Below, piece by piece: positions 47,008 through 58,191 of a stretch of DNA of 64,000 nucleotides; position 1 is the first letter of the stretch; each line of letters opens with the position of its first letter. The DNA is from Ceratodon purpureus (taxonomy: Eukaryota; Streptophyta; Bryopsida; Pseudoditrichales; Ditrichaceae). Below the pieces are notes generated by a model that did no database searches, was not told the DNA's origin, and saw only the letters and a program-made list of their open reading frames with translations. A program made the translations under genes and the position numbers. Where the stretch lies: NCBI GenBank assembly GCA_014871385.1, contig CM026426.1:91779948-91843947 (forward strand). The letters run 5' to 3'.

Positions 47008-48063
47008 ATGACCGAGGAGGAGACGAGGTCATTGGTCACCCACTTACTCATGTTGACGAAGAATTGGCAGTATAAATACCCCAAGGTATCAGTACACAAA
47101 TTCCATGGTAGAGTGTTGCCACATCACTACTCACCTGGCGACTGGATGGCCAAGAAGAAGCGGAAGCGGATCTGCATCCAAGAACTCCATGACATTAAGC
47201 CATCTCTCGGGCTTTGCAACAAAGACATGACCATCAACCGAGAGAAGTGGCACGAATGGAAGGATAAACACGATATCTCCAGCGCCACGCTGAATGTCCT
47301 TCTATACCGACCTGACAAGGGATTTATGGTTTACGTGCAGAGAAGAAGGGGATGTTTAAGAGGTCACGTGATTTGACGGAAAATGGCCCAATTTTTTTCC
47401 GTTTTTCAAGAAGTTCCTAGAGGTGAAAGGTAATTTCGTTGCCCCGAAAGGACGGATTCGTACCGGCTATTCAATGCTTTAAAAATGGAGTTCGGGCAGC
47501 AGTGGCGCTATGATAGTGAACTGAGACTTGGTCTGGCATTATTGGATTTGCTAGATACCCTGGGCCATTCCACGAAGGATGACACTGTCGAGAACCCGTT
47601 CTTTAAGCCGTTTATGAAGAAGCTTTTACTCCTGAAATCTCCATGTGTCTTCGATCCAGAAGTCTGGGTTTGGATTAGTGCTTCACAGCATAGAAATGCC
47701 CAAGCAATAGCATACGGAGAGAAGTACATGAAACAATACGAGGTGATTCCATCAAGATACATTCCTTCGAAGAACAAACGCCTAAACGATCATACTACTC
47801 GAAACTCAGGAAAGGATGAGTTGTACCTAGTATTTTTGGTGCGTGCAGGTAGGAGCGACAACAGAAAAAAGGTGAAGACAGTCTATAAAGCTCCTAATAC
47901 AAACTATTACACAATGTACGGATTGTATAAGGAAGCTCACCTACGACTGAACGCTCGGGAGCTGCGGATGGAGTTCTACATGGAACTGTTGAAGACATTT
48001 TGCTTACCTGGAGAGAACTTCTGGGGGGTGTTCAGTGGAACAAAATGCATGTTAGCTGCTTGT
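47008..48063 (+). pseudogene. methyltransferase-like gene, exon 1
   Basis: Starts MTEEETRSLVTHLLMLTKNW and stays in one frame past a TGA (near 47374, CGA fits) and a TAA (near 47428, CAA fits), then through MEFGQQWRYDSELRLGLALL to FCLPGENFWGVFSGTKCMLAAC. The last stretch followed by IYGMFYYEIIDHNFE of exon 2 has the shape of an amino-methyltransferase SAM site (hydrophobic-x-x-F-x-G-T, then Y-x-E-I-D). No DPPY-type motif is visible, so function is inferred weakly. Exon end TGT/GTAAGT. Confidence 0.5.
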
Positions 48064-48582
48064 GTAAGTAGTATCTAATTTATTTATTTTATGTCTCAAT
48101 TTCGTCTTAGTTAGTAGTAATTATATTAGCTCACAGTGAGCTAAAGTCAAGTCACAGACTGTAAGCATAAATTTGGGTTACTTTCTAGTTAAATTGAAAT
48201 GTAGCCATGTGTGTTATAAATTGACATACATTGGAATATACCACTAAAAATTGATTCACTCATACTGTCAGCGGGATCCACTCATACAGTCAGCGGGAAA
48301 AGTTTGAACTCGGCTAAAGTGTCTATGTATTTAATCTAGGATGTCATTAATTTTCCTTCATGTACCTTCTGTTTTAATTATTTAACTTAGCTCAATATGA
48401 GCTAAACGGTCAGTTACTTATGGTTAGCTACTAAACGGTAAGAAATTTATGGTTAGCTATTGAGACTGAATCTGTATATCCCATATGAATTTGACATTGT
48501 AGAGTCAGCCTGAATTTAGCTCATAGTGAGCTATATGATTCATTCTATTTTCAGTCTAATGAAGTATGTTTGTTCTGTCCAG
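48064..48582 (+). other. intron carrying three palindrome copies
   Basis: GTAAGT donor, TTCTGTCCAG acceptor, phase 0 on both sides. Within its 519 bases lie three copies of the TAGCTCACAGTGAGCTA family (48127, 48388, 48517). Confidence 0.75.
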
Positions 48583-49768
48583 ATCTATGGTATGTTTTAT
48601 TACGAGATTATTGATCACAACTTCGAAAATTGCCACAAGGATATGGCAAAGCTAGTGCCCCACCTCGATATGAATGACTTTGTTCATGAGGATTCTATCT
48701 ATGACTTACCGAAGGAGGACCAGCCGATGCCAGAGAGGCAGCAGTATCTTGAGAGTGACGAATTTGAAAGGAACATCACTGTAGAATCGGGTTCAGATGA
48801 TGAGGCGGATGAGACAGTCGAAGAGGAGGAAGACGAAACTCTGGAGGAGGAACCGATTGAAGAGACTCTGGGGGCAGGATTTGACGAAGAGACTCTTGGG
48901 GAAGGATTCGAGACTTTGCTTGCCACACCTCGGCCAGATCCTCGCTCATCAAGTTTAGCTCACAGTGAGCTTAATTCCTCACCACTTAGCCAGCATTCTT
49001 CACCTTGTGAGTCTAGATTTTGCCAACAGAACTCTATTCTAGGGCGGTGCCTTGTTCAGGAGTTCGGGTCAGAGCAGCAGGCTCAAACCAGAGTCGTTGG
49101 GTCAACATCGAAAGATGTTGACATGGACGAAGAGGAGAACTTGGAGGGGGGAGCGGATGAAGGAGTCCCCGACGTTATTGTACAGGGCAGTAGAGGGGGG
49201 GGAAGCAGTGTGAAGACTGTAACGGAGACTCCGTAGGTTCTGCTCAGCGGCTTCGAAGATGATGGCAGCGATGAAGATCCAAATAATTCAGAGTCCGGAG
49301 TTGTAGCGAGAGCACCGGTGGTACATCCTGTTGTCGTCTCTACACCAGTGGTTCATCCTGTTGTTGTCCGCCCAGAGTTGGTACCAAATGACGGGGAGGA
49401 AGTCTTCAACGCTGCAGGGAAGGCACTCCATCCAGAAGCACCGGTTTCGAAGAGGGACATGGATTGGTTTGAGTGGAACGAGGAGAAGAGAAAGAAGAAG
49501 GAGGAAAAAAGGGAAAGGGAAGCTCTGGCAACTCGACTTATTGTTGAGGAGGCTCGTTTATCAAAGGAGAGGGCAGAGAGCCTTCTCAAGATTCAAGAAG
49601 AGAAGGATCGGGAGCGGGACAGGGAGATGCGGGAGAGGGATAAGGAGATGCAGGAAATACGGCGTATGTTGTAGCAAATGCGAGGTCAAATCCCTGCTCC
49701 GGTCCAGGAGACCGCCATCGTCAAGCCCAGTGTGATATCCGGCAGTGATGCGGTTGAAAGTACTCAAG
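48583..49768 (+). pseudogene. methyltransferase-like gene, exon 2 (acidic and coiled-coil region)
   Basis: IYGMFYYEIIDHNFENCHKD continues exon 1. A very acidic region follows (DETVEEEEDETLEEEPIEET) and a Ser-rich region that includes a palindrome copy read as SLAHSELN. A TAG at 49234 and a TAG at 49672 interrupt the frame, both fitting CAG. Between them: VVHPVVVSTPVVHPVVVRPE, then a Lys/Arg/Glu coiled coil (NEEKRKKKEEKREREALATR). The exon ends TCAAG/GTAAAG. Confidence 0.5.
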
Positions 49769-50370
49769 GTAAAGATTAAGTAGTAAAGGATTTAATCTAG
49801 ATACCATGGATCGTATGGCATGATCGATATTGAAAAACCTAGATGTATGGTTCAAGAATTGTCTCAGTCTAATTGTTAAGGTTTCGGTTTGCCTTAGCTG
49901 TTTCTAAACCCTACAAGACATTTAGTTGTTTATGTTTTTCATATTATCGGTTATTTTCATTTCATGCCATTGACATTATTGGTTTCACCTTCAAATTTTA
50001 CCAAAATCTATGCCTTTGATTACATTGCTTAGATGTAAGAACCAATGGCAATAGGTAGAAGCAGCAGCTTTAATTTTGTCCCATTTTGAAGCAGTGAGCA
50101 GGATGCTCTAAGTTATCACATTCCTAAAAATCGAACCAAATACAAGACCTAGGCATATTAGTTTTGAATGTCATTGAGAATGTTATCAATTTCAATCAAC
50201 TTATTCGAATTTTTTAAAAGTTTGTAACAGTAAACAAATGTCAACGTGCTAAACCCCAGAAACCACTTTCAATTGCATTTGGTTATCTTTTAGCCCTGTA
50301 TATGAATATTTAGCTCACACTGAGCAAAATCCTATAGAAGTAGCTGACATTTGTAATTCTAATTATCCAG

Positions 50371-50774
50371 GTTGTGATGCTTTGGCCACTGCGGATACTT
50401 TAGTGGAGAATGCCGTTGTGGTCGAAGAGGAGATTCGGGACGCTGTTATAACGAGCACATGCAAACCGAAGTCTCCAATGTCATCAGGCCCGGCCAATGA
50501 CGATGATGACATTGGTAGTGGCGGTGATGGATTCTCCGCTAACCCAGTCACACCTGCAACGAGCCCCACGGTGGACCTAGAGGGAGGGGGTAACCTACCG
50601 GCCAACACTACACCGGAAGAGACGTCAGGGCCCTCAGACTGTTTGGCCGAAGCAGTTGTCGATGTTGTTGATGAAGAGCTGGTGGACTACGAGGGTTCTC
50701 CAGAAGCAAGTCTCTCTCTCCCAGACGCTCGGAGGATTCACCTGGAGAGTCAGCAAAGTGATGATTGTCCTGAG
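50371..50774 (+). CDS. methyltransferase-like gene, exon 3 (acidic linker)
   Basis: Acceptor AATTATCCAG, phase fitting exon 2, open to the donor GAG/GTATGC at 50775. Acidic and Ser/Pro-rich (VENAVVVEEEIRDAV, DDDDIGSGGDG, VVDVVDEELVDYEGSPEAS), with no domain. The preceding 602-base intron contains a degenerate palindrome copy at 50311. Confidence 0.5.
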
Positions 50775-51025
50775 GTATGCACCTCGGAGATATATATCAA
50801 CTTAAAGCTCTGAGTATAAATTCCCCACTATTTAAGTCTATAGTAGAGGTATATCCGAATGATAAGTGACTGTATTTACATATATGTAAGTGTAACAATA
50901 CACATTTTATAAAATTTTGATATTCAATATTTTAAATTAATCTATCGTGGCATTTCATTTATGCCACATTATCGAAGTTAAAATGTTAGTGTCATTGATT
51001 AGTAGAAGAATTTGAATATCTGCAG

Positions 51026-52037
51026 AATTTGACTTGTTTAAATTGGTGTGCTTCAATGGATGGTCAGCTTAAAGCAACTGACCATGTTCACCGCCCGGTT
51101 GCTGTTAAATCCGTGGTTAGCGAGTTGGAATTGCGTTCCAATTGTCAAAATCAAAAAATTCTATATCTCCTCGCCTTTTCGTCCATCTGCATTTCAACAG
51201 GTCACGCTATCTGTTTTGTTTTATTGATTTTCCAGGCTGAAGCTTCTACACAGTTTCCACGAGGTCTTAAGGATGTAACTTCCAAGAAGTGGCTGAACAT
51301 TGTGTTGGACATTAATGGTATTCTATGTAAATGCGTCGAGAGGCGTCTTGGGTTGAAGGATTCAGTGACGAACCACGTAAACCCTTCTGTTCATAGTCCG
51401 AAGTTCGCTACTATTGTTGGACCAAAGGCAGTGTATGTTCGGCCCGGATTCTTGGATTTCATGTCATTTGTAAACGATTTCGCACGTATTGTAATCTGGA
51501 GTTCAATGAAGAATTCAACAGCGATGGATGTTGTCAAGTATCTTTTCAGTGGGTTGCTGATGCCTTCTGTTGTTCTTAGTCAGGAAGATTGCGAACGAAT
51601 TCAAACTTCTCGTCGTACCTACTTGAAATACCCCGACGGAGATAAGCCTATATTTTTGAAAACGTTCGCTTCAACCCTTTTTGGAGAGAATAGTCTCTAC
51701 AACGAGGACAACACGATTCTAATTGATGATAGTCCGAAGAAAAGCATCTGTAATGAGACTGGCAATGTTGTTTTTCTAAAGTCTTGGATCGAAAAGGATG
51801 AAAAAGTTTTCATTGTTCAACCTAATGCAGGTTTTGGCTCCTTGGTTGTCCAAATTGATCACGGTGGTTGGTAATGGAGATCTTCGAAATTATGTTGACT
51901 CGAACAGAATAGGAGTCCCCCCAATGTCCGACGATGATCCACTATTCAATCACATTTTAGAGGGAATGGCCATTTCTACAAAGAACATCGGTACTGTGTA
52001 TGATGTTTGCGGGGTTAGCAATCCTTGGCAAAATTGA
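51026..52037 (+). CDS. FCP1/NIF-type HAD phosphatase domain
   Basis: In phase with exon 3 across the intron 50775-51025 (acceptor TATCTGCAG). After about 70 residues, some possibly intronic, the domain begins: KKWLNIVLDINGILC (nucleophile Asp; the usual second Asp is Asn here), VRPGFLDFMSFVNDFARIVI then WSS, and NTILIDDSPKKS as the final acidic motif. Plant FCP1-like members often have the DLNG version of the first motif, so the protein may bind rather than hydrolyse phospho-CTD. After QPNAG the tail KLITVVGNGDLRNYVDSNRI is in another frame, implying an indel near 51840. Whether it belongs to the methyltransferase-like gene or is separate is open. Confidence 0.6.
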
Positions 52038-52219
52038 ACAATGATTGAGAAGACGGTAGCTCACAGTGAGCTAAACTATGGACAGACTTGTAAATGCTTT
52101 TGTAAATGTATATGTAAATGTTATATTTTTTTTCTTCGGCTTAATAATGGATTTTGTGAGGTTTGCAATTTGTCTTAGTACTAATTGGCTCGTCACACCG
52201 ATGTGTAATTGTTCTTCAG

Positions 52220-52857
52220 GTTCAGCCACTGCTCTCTATTTCTGGTGGGTCTGATTGCAGGTTCGGTGATTCTTTGGGCCTAGCGTCAAATGTTTCAAGT
52301 GGGCAGTTCGTTGGTACATGCTCTATTTCTGAAGGGGAGGCTCTCGGAGGTCAACAATATTCAAAGCCCTTCTTGTTGTTTTCTGCAACAGACGCTGCTT
52401 CAGCTGCTATAGATTTTTCAAGGGGAGATGTGGAGCAAGACGTAGTAAACAGTCCTCCTAGCAGTGGAGGTGGTCGAATCACAGTGTCGTCACCTTCCCC
52501 TTTGAAATCCATTGGGAGGTTTACACCTAGGCGAGAACGTTCTACTTCTCCCCCACCTCAAAAGTCTATGATCCCTCGGAGAAAATTGTACGAGGTTGGT
52601 GCACCTGAAATTGTACCTCCTAGGGTAGAAATAGTCAAAAAGCCTTTTGTTCACGGTGAGCAAATTCTAGAGACTAGGTCAGTAGGTAGAAACATTTCTA
52701 GAACCATGCCTAACCCTGAGCCAGACGTAGGAGAACTTGATGTTTCACGCTTGGGAATATCAACAGTGCCAACTGTTGCTCCCAAATCCCCAAGATTATC
52801 TAGATTCCAGTCTATCCGTTCTTGTTCTTCTATGGGTCCGGATGTTGCAACACTTAA
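52220..52857 (+). CDS. unrecognised Ser/Pro-rich protein, part before the piggyBac-like insertion
   Basis: Begins after an acceptor (GTTCTTCAG at 52219). VQPLLSISGGSDCRFGDSLG leads into a basic Ser/Pro-rich stretch (PLKSIGRFTPRRERSTSPPP) and ends GPDVATL at a TTAA target site. No start codon is assigned; an upstream exon is expected. No known domain. It lies 180 bases after the phosphatase stop, with what looks like a 3' untranslated region between. Confidence 0.5.
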
Positions 52858-53786
52858 CCCCTAAATTTCCTTGTGTTTTGGAGAGCTTGAATCCTCAAAA
52901 CTGCGATTTTTTACCACTATGCCCTCCCGAGGATATGAAACAAACTTTTTAACCTTTTTTGGAAATTCAACCGTAAGATCTTGTACCTAACCCTACTTGG
53001 AAGAACTGATCCAAATTTCAGCCGTTGGATGTTTTTCATTAGTGAGATCGTAGTGTTCAAAGTTTCAGCAGATGATTTTTTGGGCCTTGGCCGAGAGGCA
53101 TGGTGCAAATGGGCCAAAGGGAGACTTCATGATTATTACTTCAAACATTTTGGTCACATTTTTTTCCATGTAGCTAAGCAAGTTAGGTATGCTCATGCAA
53201 AATTTCAGGCCAAAAAAACGCTTTTTTGACCTTCATAAAAATTATTTTCTATAAGAGGGTATAAAATTGACAAAATAGTAAAACATGCATTTCAAAAACA
53301 ATTTGTAAGCTAAAGAAAAAGTGAACGGTGAGTAGGTACCTTTATAAATTTTTGATTTTCAGAAAAAATAATTTTAAAAGAATTCAAAAATCTTGAATTT
53401 TGACAAATTTTTGAAGGAAAAATTCAAAAATTACTAAAAACTTTGAAGCTTGTCTTTGTAAGTTTTGGAGGCTGCCCTTGTAAAATTGGTAAACTTTTTT
53501 ACTTGGGTCACTATGGAATTTGAGTAGTGATTTGGTTATGAACATATTTCAATTTTTGTTTTTATAAAAAGACCTAATTTTAGACTGCCCGTTTTGGACT
53601 TGAAACCTAAAATTTCTAGATGAAGGTTCTAAAATTGGAATTTGGCTTCAAATTTTTTACTACATAGACTTTATTGTAAAGGGAGATCCCAATAAAAATC
53701 TTGAAAAAAAATATTACTTTTAACCTCCCCATCTAGGCTGCCCGAAATAGCCAAAACCCATTTTGGGTTTTAAGGATAGTTAGGGG
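52858..53786. mobile_element. piggyBac-like non-autonomous element, 929 bp
   Basis: Flanked by TTAA on both sides (52854-52857 and 53787-53790), the hallmark piggyBac target. Ends: CCCCTAAATTTCCTT on the left and the complement of CCCCTAACTATCCTT on the right, 13 of 15 matching. The inside is AT-rich with no transposase. Removing the element and one TTAA rejoins the coding frame without a base lost. Confidence 0.85.
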
Positions 53787-53950
53787 TTAAGCGACAAATG
53801 AGAGATTTCTTAGCTCATCCTATTCTTTGGCTACAAACAAAGACTTCAGTTTTCGCTGAATCATACCCTACAACCGTTTTGCAGAGAGGCGCCATCATGA
53901 AGGCCGTGGAGGACCTAAAAGCGAAGGGAGAGAAGAAATCTATAGCATAG
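53787..53950 (+). CDS. unrecognised protein, part after the piggyBac-like insertion
   Basis: Continues in frame from 52857 across the target site: L-KRQMRDFLAHPILWLQ, then SYPTTVLQRGAIMKAVED and a lysine-rich end, stopping with TAG at 53948-53950. A helical C-terminal domain without a name. The clean frame on both sides implies the insertion was recent or is tolerated as an intron-like sequence. Confidence 0.55.
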
Positions 53951-56240
53951 ATTTCTAGTAGCGAACTCAATTATACCATGTCATTGCTCATTTATTATTA
54001 ATATTTCCAATAAACAAACTGATACTAAATTGTATCATTTCGATGTACATATTTTTTTCATGGTAATGGTTGGAATGTTTCGCTTTTACTTAAACTGGCC
54101 GTCCATTGGGTTCGTCTACCTCATTTACAATGGTGTAAATTGTCTCTTAAGTCCTTTTAGCTCACAGTGAGCTAATCGATGACCTCAATCTGAATATGGA
54201 ATTTTGATCTCTTGTACTCATCGTATTTTTCATTACTTGTGTAAGTTGATTGAAAGTGAGACAGTAACAAACGCCAATTTGTCTTTTCTCAAAAATTTTG
54301 AACACTACACACTAATGATAACACCAACTTAATTAGTTCAATGCTAGCAATATTGACTTAGTTCAATGTTAGGGATTATTTAGCTCATTGTTGACTTGAA
54401 AAGAGATTTAGCTCATAGTAAGGGACATCCTAGAAACTAGGGATCTTAGTCCCACAAATGCGATTATGTCCCAATTTAATGAATATGGTGTTTATTGAAG
54501 AACAAAATTAAAATAGAAGGATAATTTTTTAAATGCTAACTTTAGATTGTAATATAGTTGTCTCTAAATATACTATTGAAGTCCAGAGTCTCACGGTTCT
54601 ACAAAGGAGTACTTTGAAAAAATGAATTTAGCTAAAATTTTCACCAAGGGTAGTCTCGGAAGAAAACTAGAAGAATGGTTCAAGTTTACTCAATGCCTTG
54701 TGATTTGTACCAAGGGAAGGTCTACTCTCGAAAGGGGAGAATAGATCTTTACTTCCATACCTTTTGTCCTGTGGGCATTGGATTGGGGGTGGATTGAACA
54801 GACACTTAATTCACGTCGGTCTCCTTCGGAGAGCGAAGTTTCTCTCTCTCTCTGCACCAAGGGAATAGACTTGGGCAGTGTGCAACAAAGTGGATTTTAG
54901 AGTTTTGGAGTGGGGCACTCAAATGAGTCCCTTCCCTCTATCTATCCCTCGAATAGTCCCTGGGGTGGAAGCACAATAAAGTGTACCACAAAAGTGCTTA
55001 GCTCATTGCCAATTTCAGCCCCTATCGCAAAGATTTTAAAAAGTGGCATCTCGGTTGTTGGTATGATGGGAAGAAGTTTGGGTATAGAAAATAGACTTGA
55101 TTATCTAAAGTAGGGGAGAATATGGTACGAATTCGCGTCTTCTACAATGCCGTACAAGAACCTTAAAGTCCGACAAAGTGAATGCAGTCATTTGAAAAAA
55201 TGATAAGAACATCTATCAAATTTGTCGGAAATCACTTTTGATTCCATAGTGCCCTCCATTTGTGAATTGCGGTTGTAGAAACGGAAATGACCACTTCAAA
55301 TGAAAGTTTGGACGGACGAGAAGTACCGCACGGACGCTTTTGAGACTCAGTTTTCCACAAAACTTTATGAGGGTTTTTTTCATCGAAGATTGTTTTTTAA
55401 ATTGAAAAAAACATCCTCTAAAAATAATAGATGGCACCAAATGAAGAAATTAAGACTTCAAAAAAAGTTCATTTTCATGATTTAGAACTAGTGGTCAAAT
55501 TAAGTTTCAATTGAGGATGTTCTTTTTATAAAGATGCATGTAAGATACTTCACGACACCTTGGAAAGTGACTAAAATGCTCAAAAACTACACCAAAATGC
55601 TCAAAATCAGCTTTGAGCTTTAAAAAACAGCACACTTCATATTCACTTCTTCGTGATCACATATTGTACTTTGTGGTCGACTTTATTGTGCACTCCTCCC
55701 CCTCCATTATCCAGATCAAGGGGTTGTTTGGAAGGTCTGCGGTGCAGATGCTCTTAGGGCATCTGCACCGCAAGCTCTTTTTGCCCCGCCAACCTCAAAT
55801 GGGAGGGATTGTGAGCGTTCAAGCTCCCCACGCACCACAAATGGACCCCGCCAAGGCATAAATCCAGGGCGCCACACCCCTCTAAAGCCATCTTCTCTGG
55901 ATAGTTGAGAGACCCCGCGGCCCGCCTTCCCTCCCTTCCAAAGCAACATCTTTGTAGTTCATTATGGCCGGAGGGTCAGTTTTTGAGTCAGAGATTTTCT
56001 TTTAGCACAAATGTCAAGACAAAGGGGTATTTAAGTAATTATGGACAAAAAGCTCAATTATGGACTACTTTGCATCATCAGTAGACGTCCAATTCATGTG
56101 TTATCCCTCAAATTTAAAGACAAAGATGTCAAATATTTATGAAAAATTGCATTCCGCTTACAAGGGATAAAATCGTTTGAGTGAATTTTAATATAATGTT
56201 GAATAGAGGACATCCAAGTCCCACTATCATGGCCGAATCT
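53951..56240. other. AT-rich non-coding DNA with palindrome remnants
   Basis: No gene is supported. It contains one full palindrome A (54158), half copies, a short CT repeat (TTTCTCTCTCTCTCT near 54840) and the hairpin at 55738. It may include the far end of the palindrome-A block. Confidence 0.5.
55738..55772. repeat. perfect 14 bp hairpin
   Basis: TGCGGTGCAGATGC, loop TCTTAGG, then GCATCTGCACCGCA. Such GGGCATCTGCACC words resemble ends of plant miniature transposons, but no partner end was found. Confidence 0.75.
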
Positions 56241-56262
56241 CTCGGCGAGTGGCTGACTGAGA

Positions 56263-56333
56263 ACCCTAAACCCTAGAAACCCTAAATCCTAGAAACCCTA
56301 AACCCTAGAAACCCTAAACCCTAGAAACCCTAT
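56263..56333 (+). repeat. interstitial telomere-like tract
   Basis: AACCCTAAACCCTAGAAACC repeated about four times with a 16-base period alternating CCCTAAA and CCCTAGAAA. It resembles the plant telomere repeat CCCTAAA and the telo-box AAACCCTA of plant promoters. Confidence 0.8.
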
Positions 56334-56635
56334 CCTTAGAAATCTATCTGTTCTAATAAAAGGAAATACTTGCTCTGCAAAATGTGGATCTGTGAAGTGA
56401 AGCGGGTGAAGGGAAGATCGTCGGCGACCCGCTGAGTGGACACGACTGCCAGGCATCTCACATTGGGGTGTCGGTCTGTGAGGACTCCGGAGTCGTCGTT
56501 TAGAATGAACAGTATTCACGGTCACAACGAGTGGAAGTCCTTTCTAGTCGGCTGGCCGCCGACTTGGAGAGCCAACCTCTTCCTCACTGAACCGACCTCT
56601 GCAATTTGAAATACATATAAAAATGATGAGTAAAT

Positions 56636-56850
56636 AAGTCCTAGTCCTAGTGATAAAAATGATGTCCTAGTCCTAGTCCTAATGATAAAAATGATGAAAT
56701 AACTTAGTCCTAGTCGGCTACCAGCCGAGTAGGAGAGTAGGGGCTACTAGTCCTAATGATGAGTAAATAAGTCCTAGTCCTAATGATGCAAATGATGAGT
56801 AAGCTAGTCCTAGTCGGCTACCAGCCGAGTAGGAGAGTAGGGGCTACTAG
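56636..56850. repeat. 100 bp direct repeat with motif B
   Basis: TCCTAGTCGGCTACCAGCCG AGTAGGAGAGTAGGGGCTAC occurs at about 56708-56750 and again at 56808-56850. Both contain the variant GTCGGCTACCAGCCGAG. The DNA before and between is built of TAGTCCTAGTCCTAATGAT units. Confidence 0.8.
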
Positions 56851-56941
56851 ACTAGGTCGACGTTGGCAATTAGTCGTCCAGAAAACCCTAGAGAAGTGGA
56901 TAACTAGAACGTTTACCAGTTTACTAGACGAACTTCAACCG

Positions 56942-57005
56942 GATACTGTAGAAGAAGGTCGCATACTGTAGAAGCAGGTCGCATACTGTAGAAGTTAGTC
57001 GCATA
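56942..57005 (+). repeat. 20 bp tandem repeat upstream of the 57.0 kb ORF
   Basis: Three units of CATACTGTAGAAGCAGGTCG with small changes, followed by a partial unit, end 20 bases before the ATG at 57026. It could be transcriptional or just leader sequence. Confidence 0.8.
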
Positions 57006-57025
57006 TTGTCCAATATTTTGTCGTT

Positions 57026-57541
57026 ATGGAGAGGCGGGGTAGCAATGTCTGGTTTATACAGGAGACACCAGCTGACGTCGAGGAGCTCCGGCCATGGTTT
57101 AGGGCGGTGGTCGCCCGTTCTCGCAACACAGCTATTCCTGCTTTCAAATACATCACACGCGTTCTGCAGCCAGGTGCGGAGTGGGATTGGAGTATTGCTC
57201 ACACAATAGAGTTGCTGGAGATCTCTAAGGCTTCCGGCATCGCCTTCCCACTGACGTTCAAGGAGTCCGAGGAGTCCGAGGAGTCCGAGAGTGTTGGCAG
57301 CGTTCACTTCAGCCACACAGGGGAAGTATCAACGCAAACCATGTCAACTGTAGGGTGGCTCCGCCTTGTTGACGAAGCTTACGACATCTCGGAGGGTGCT
57401 GGAAGTCGGTGCTCTGGCCAAGATCAGTGGTGCGGAGGGAACGCAAACCCGCAGTCCACGTATTCGTCGTTTGGATCCGTGCATCCATCCGTTGATACTG
57501 GGTGTAGTGCTGTCCGAGCCAAGTCTACTGCGAAGGACTGA
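57026..57541 (+). CDS. hypothetical protein of the motif-B block
   Basis: 171 residues from MERRGSNVWFIQETPADVEE, open throughout. An N-terminal helical part (ELRPWFRAVVARSRNTAIPA, WDWSIAHTIELLEI) precedes a (SEE)n stretch and a Ser/Gly-rich C-terminus. No domain is recognised. It is convergent with the transposase gene and may be an accessory protein of the same element. Confidence 0.5.
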   Translation: MERRGSNVWFIQETPADVEELRPWFRAVVARSRNTAIPAFKYITRVLQPGAEWDWSIAHTIELLEISKASGIAFPLTFKESEESEESESVGSVHFSHTGEVSTQTMSTVGWLRLVDEAYDISEGAGSRCSGQDQWCGGNANPQSTYSSFGSVHPSVDTGCSAVRAKSTAKD

Positions 57542-57544
57542 TCG

Positions 57545-58185
57545 CTTCATGGCGTTGGCGACCATATGCAACTTTTTGGTTTTTTGGCTTTAGGGTGAAT
57601 TAGTGAGTCTTGACATTGTCCAGCTCGTTTTCAATAGAGCTGCTGCACATACTAAGATAGTTGTAGAATTCATGGTTAGCAGTTGTTATTGAACCTTTAG
57701 GAGTAGTCGCATCTCTGATGTGTACACAATACAAAGTAACATGTAGAGGGCGGAACACTACCGTTGTACTCCGATAAGAATATAATGAAATGGATAAATA
57801 TTTTTTCCCAATTTCTCAAAGCCCATAGTGGTTCTACCAATGTTGTGGAAAGCGTCGGCGGGCAGCCGACTAGAGTAACAGTGTCCACCGTAAAAATCAC
57901 AGGCCATACAATATAGACCAGCCTCACAAAGTCACCGTTCATGATGCTTATCTAACATGGTTAGAGGCATCAGCGGACAGCCGACGACCACCGAAGAAGG
58001 AAAAGTAAGGCATCAGAACAAGAAATAGAAGACAAAGCGTAATACATGACTAGTATTGGGTCTACGGTAAAATACAATTCTTATTCGAAGGAATCACAGT
58101 GTTTACAATATTCAACTATAACGTTTACAGAGGAAACCATCACTAGCTACGTCTTCTACTGCTAAGATCACAATCGTCGGCGGGC
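57545..58185. other. spacer between convergent ORFs with motif-B copies
   Basis: No gene. Motif-B copies at 57854-57870, about 57968-57984 and 58176-58192, the last directly touching the stop codon of the minus-strand frame. Confidence 0.6.
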
Positions 58186-58191
58186 AGCCGA

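Larger units (their letters stand above)
48127..54174. repeat. dispersed palindrome family A, TAGCTCACAGTGAGCTA
   Basis: Exact copies at 48127-48143, 52057-52073 and 54158-54174; copies with one to four changes at 48388, 48517, 48956 and 50311; half copies near 54381, 54412 and 55003. The 17-mer is a perfect palindrome around its central base. Copies lie in introns, in intergenic DNA and once in coding DNA. None was seen outside 48-55 kb. Confidence 0.85.
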
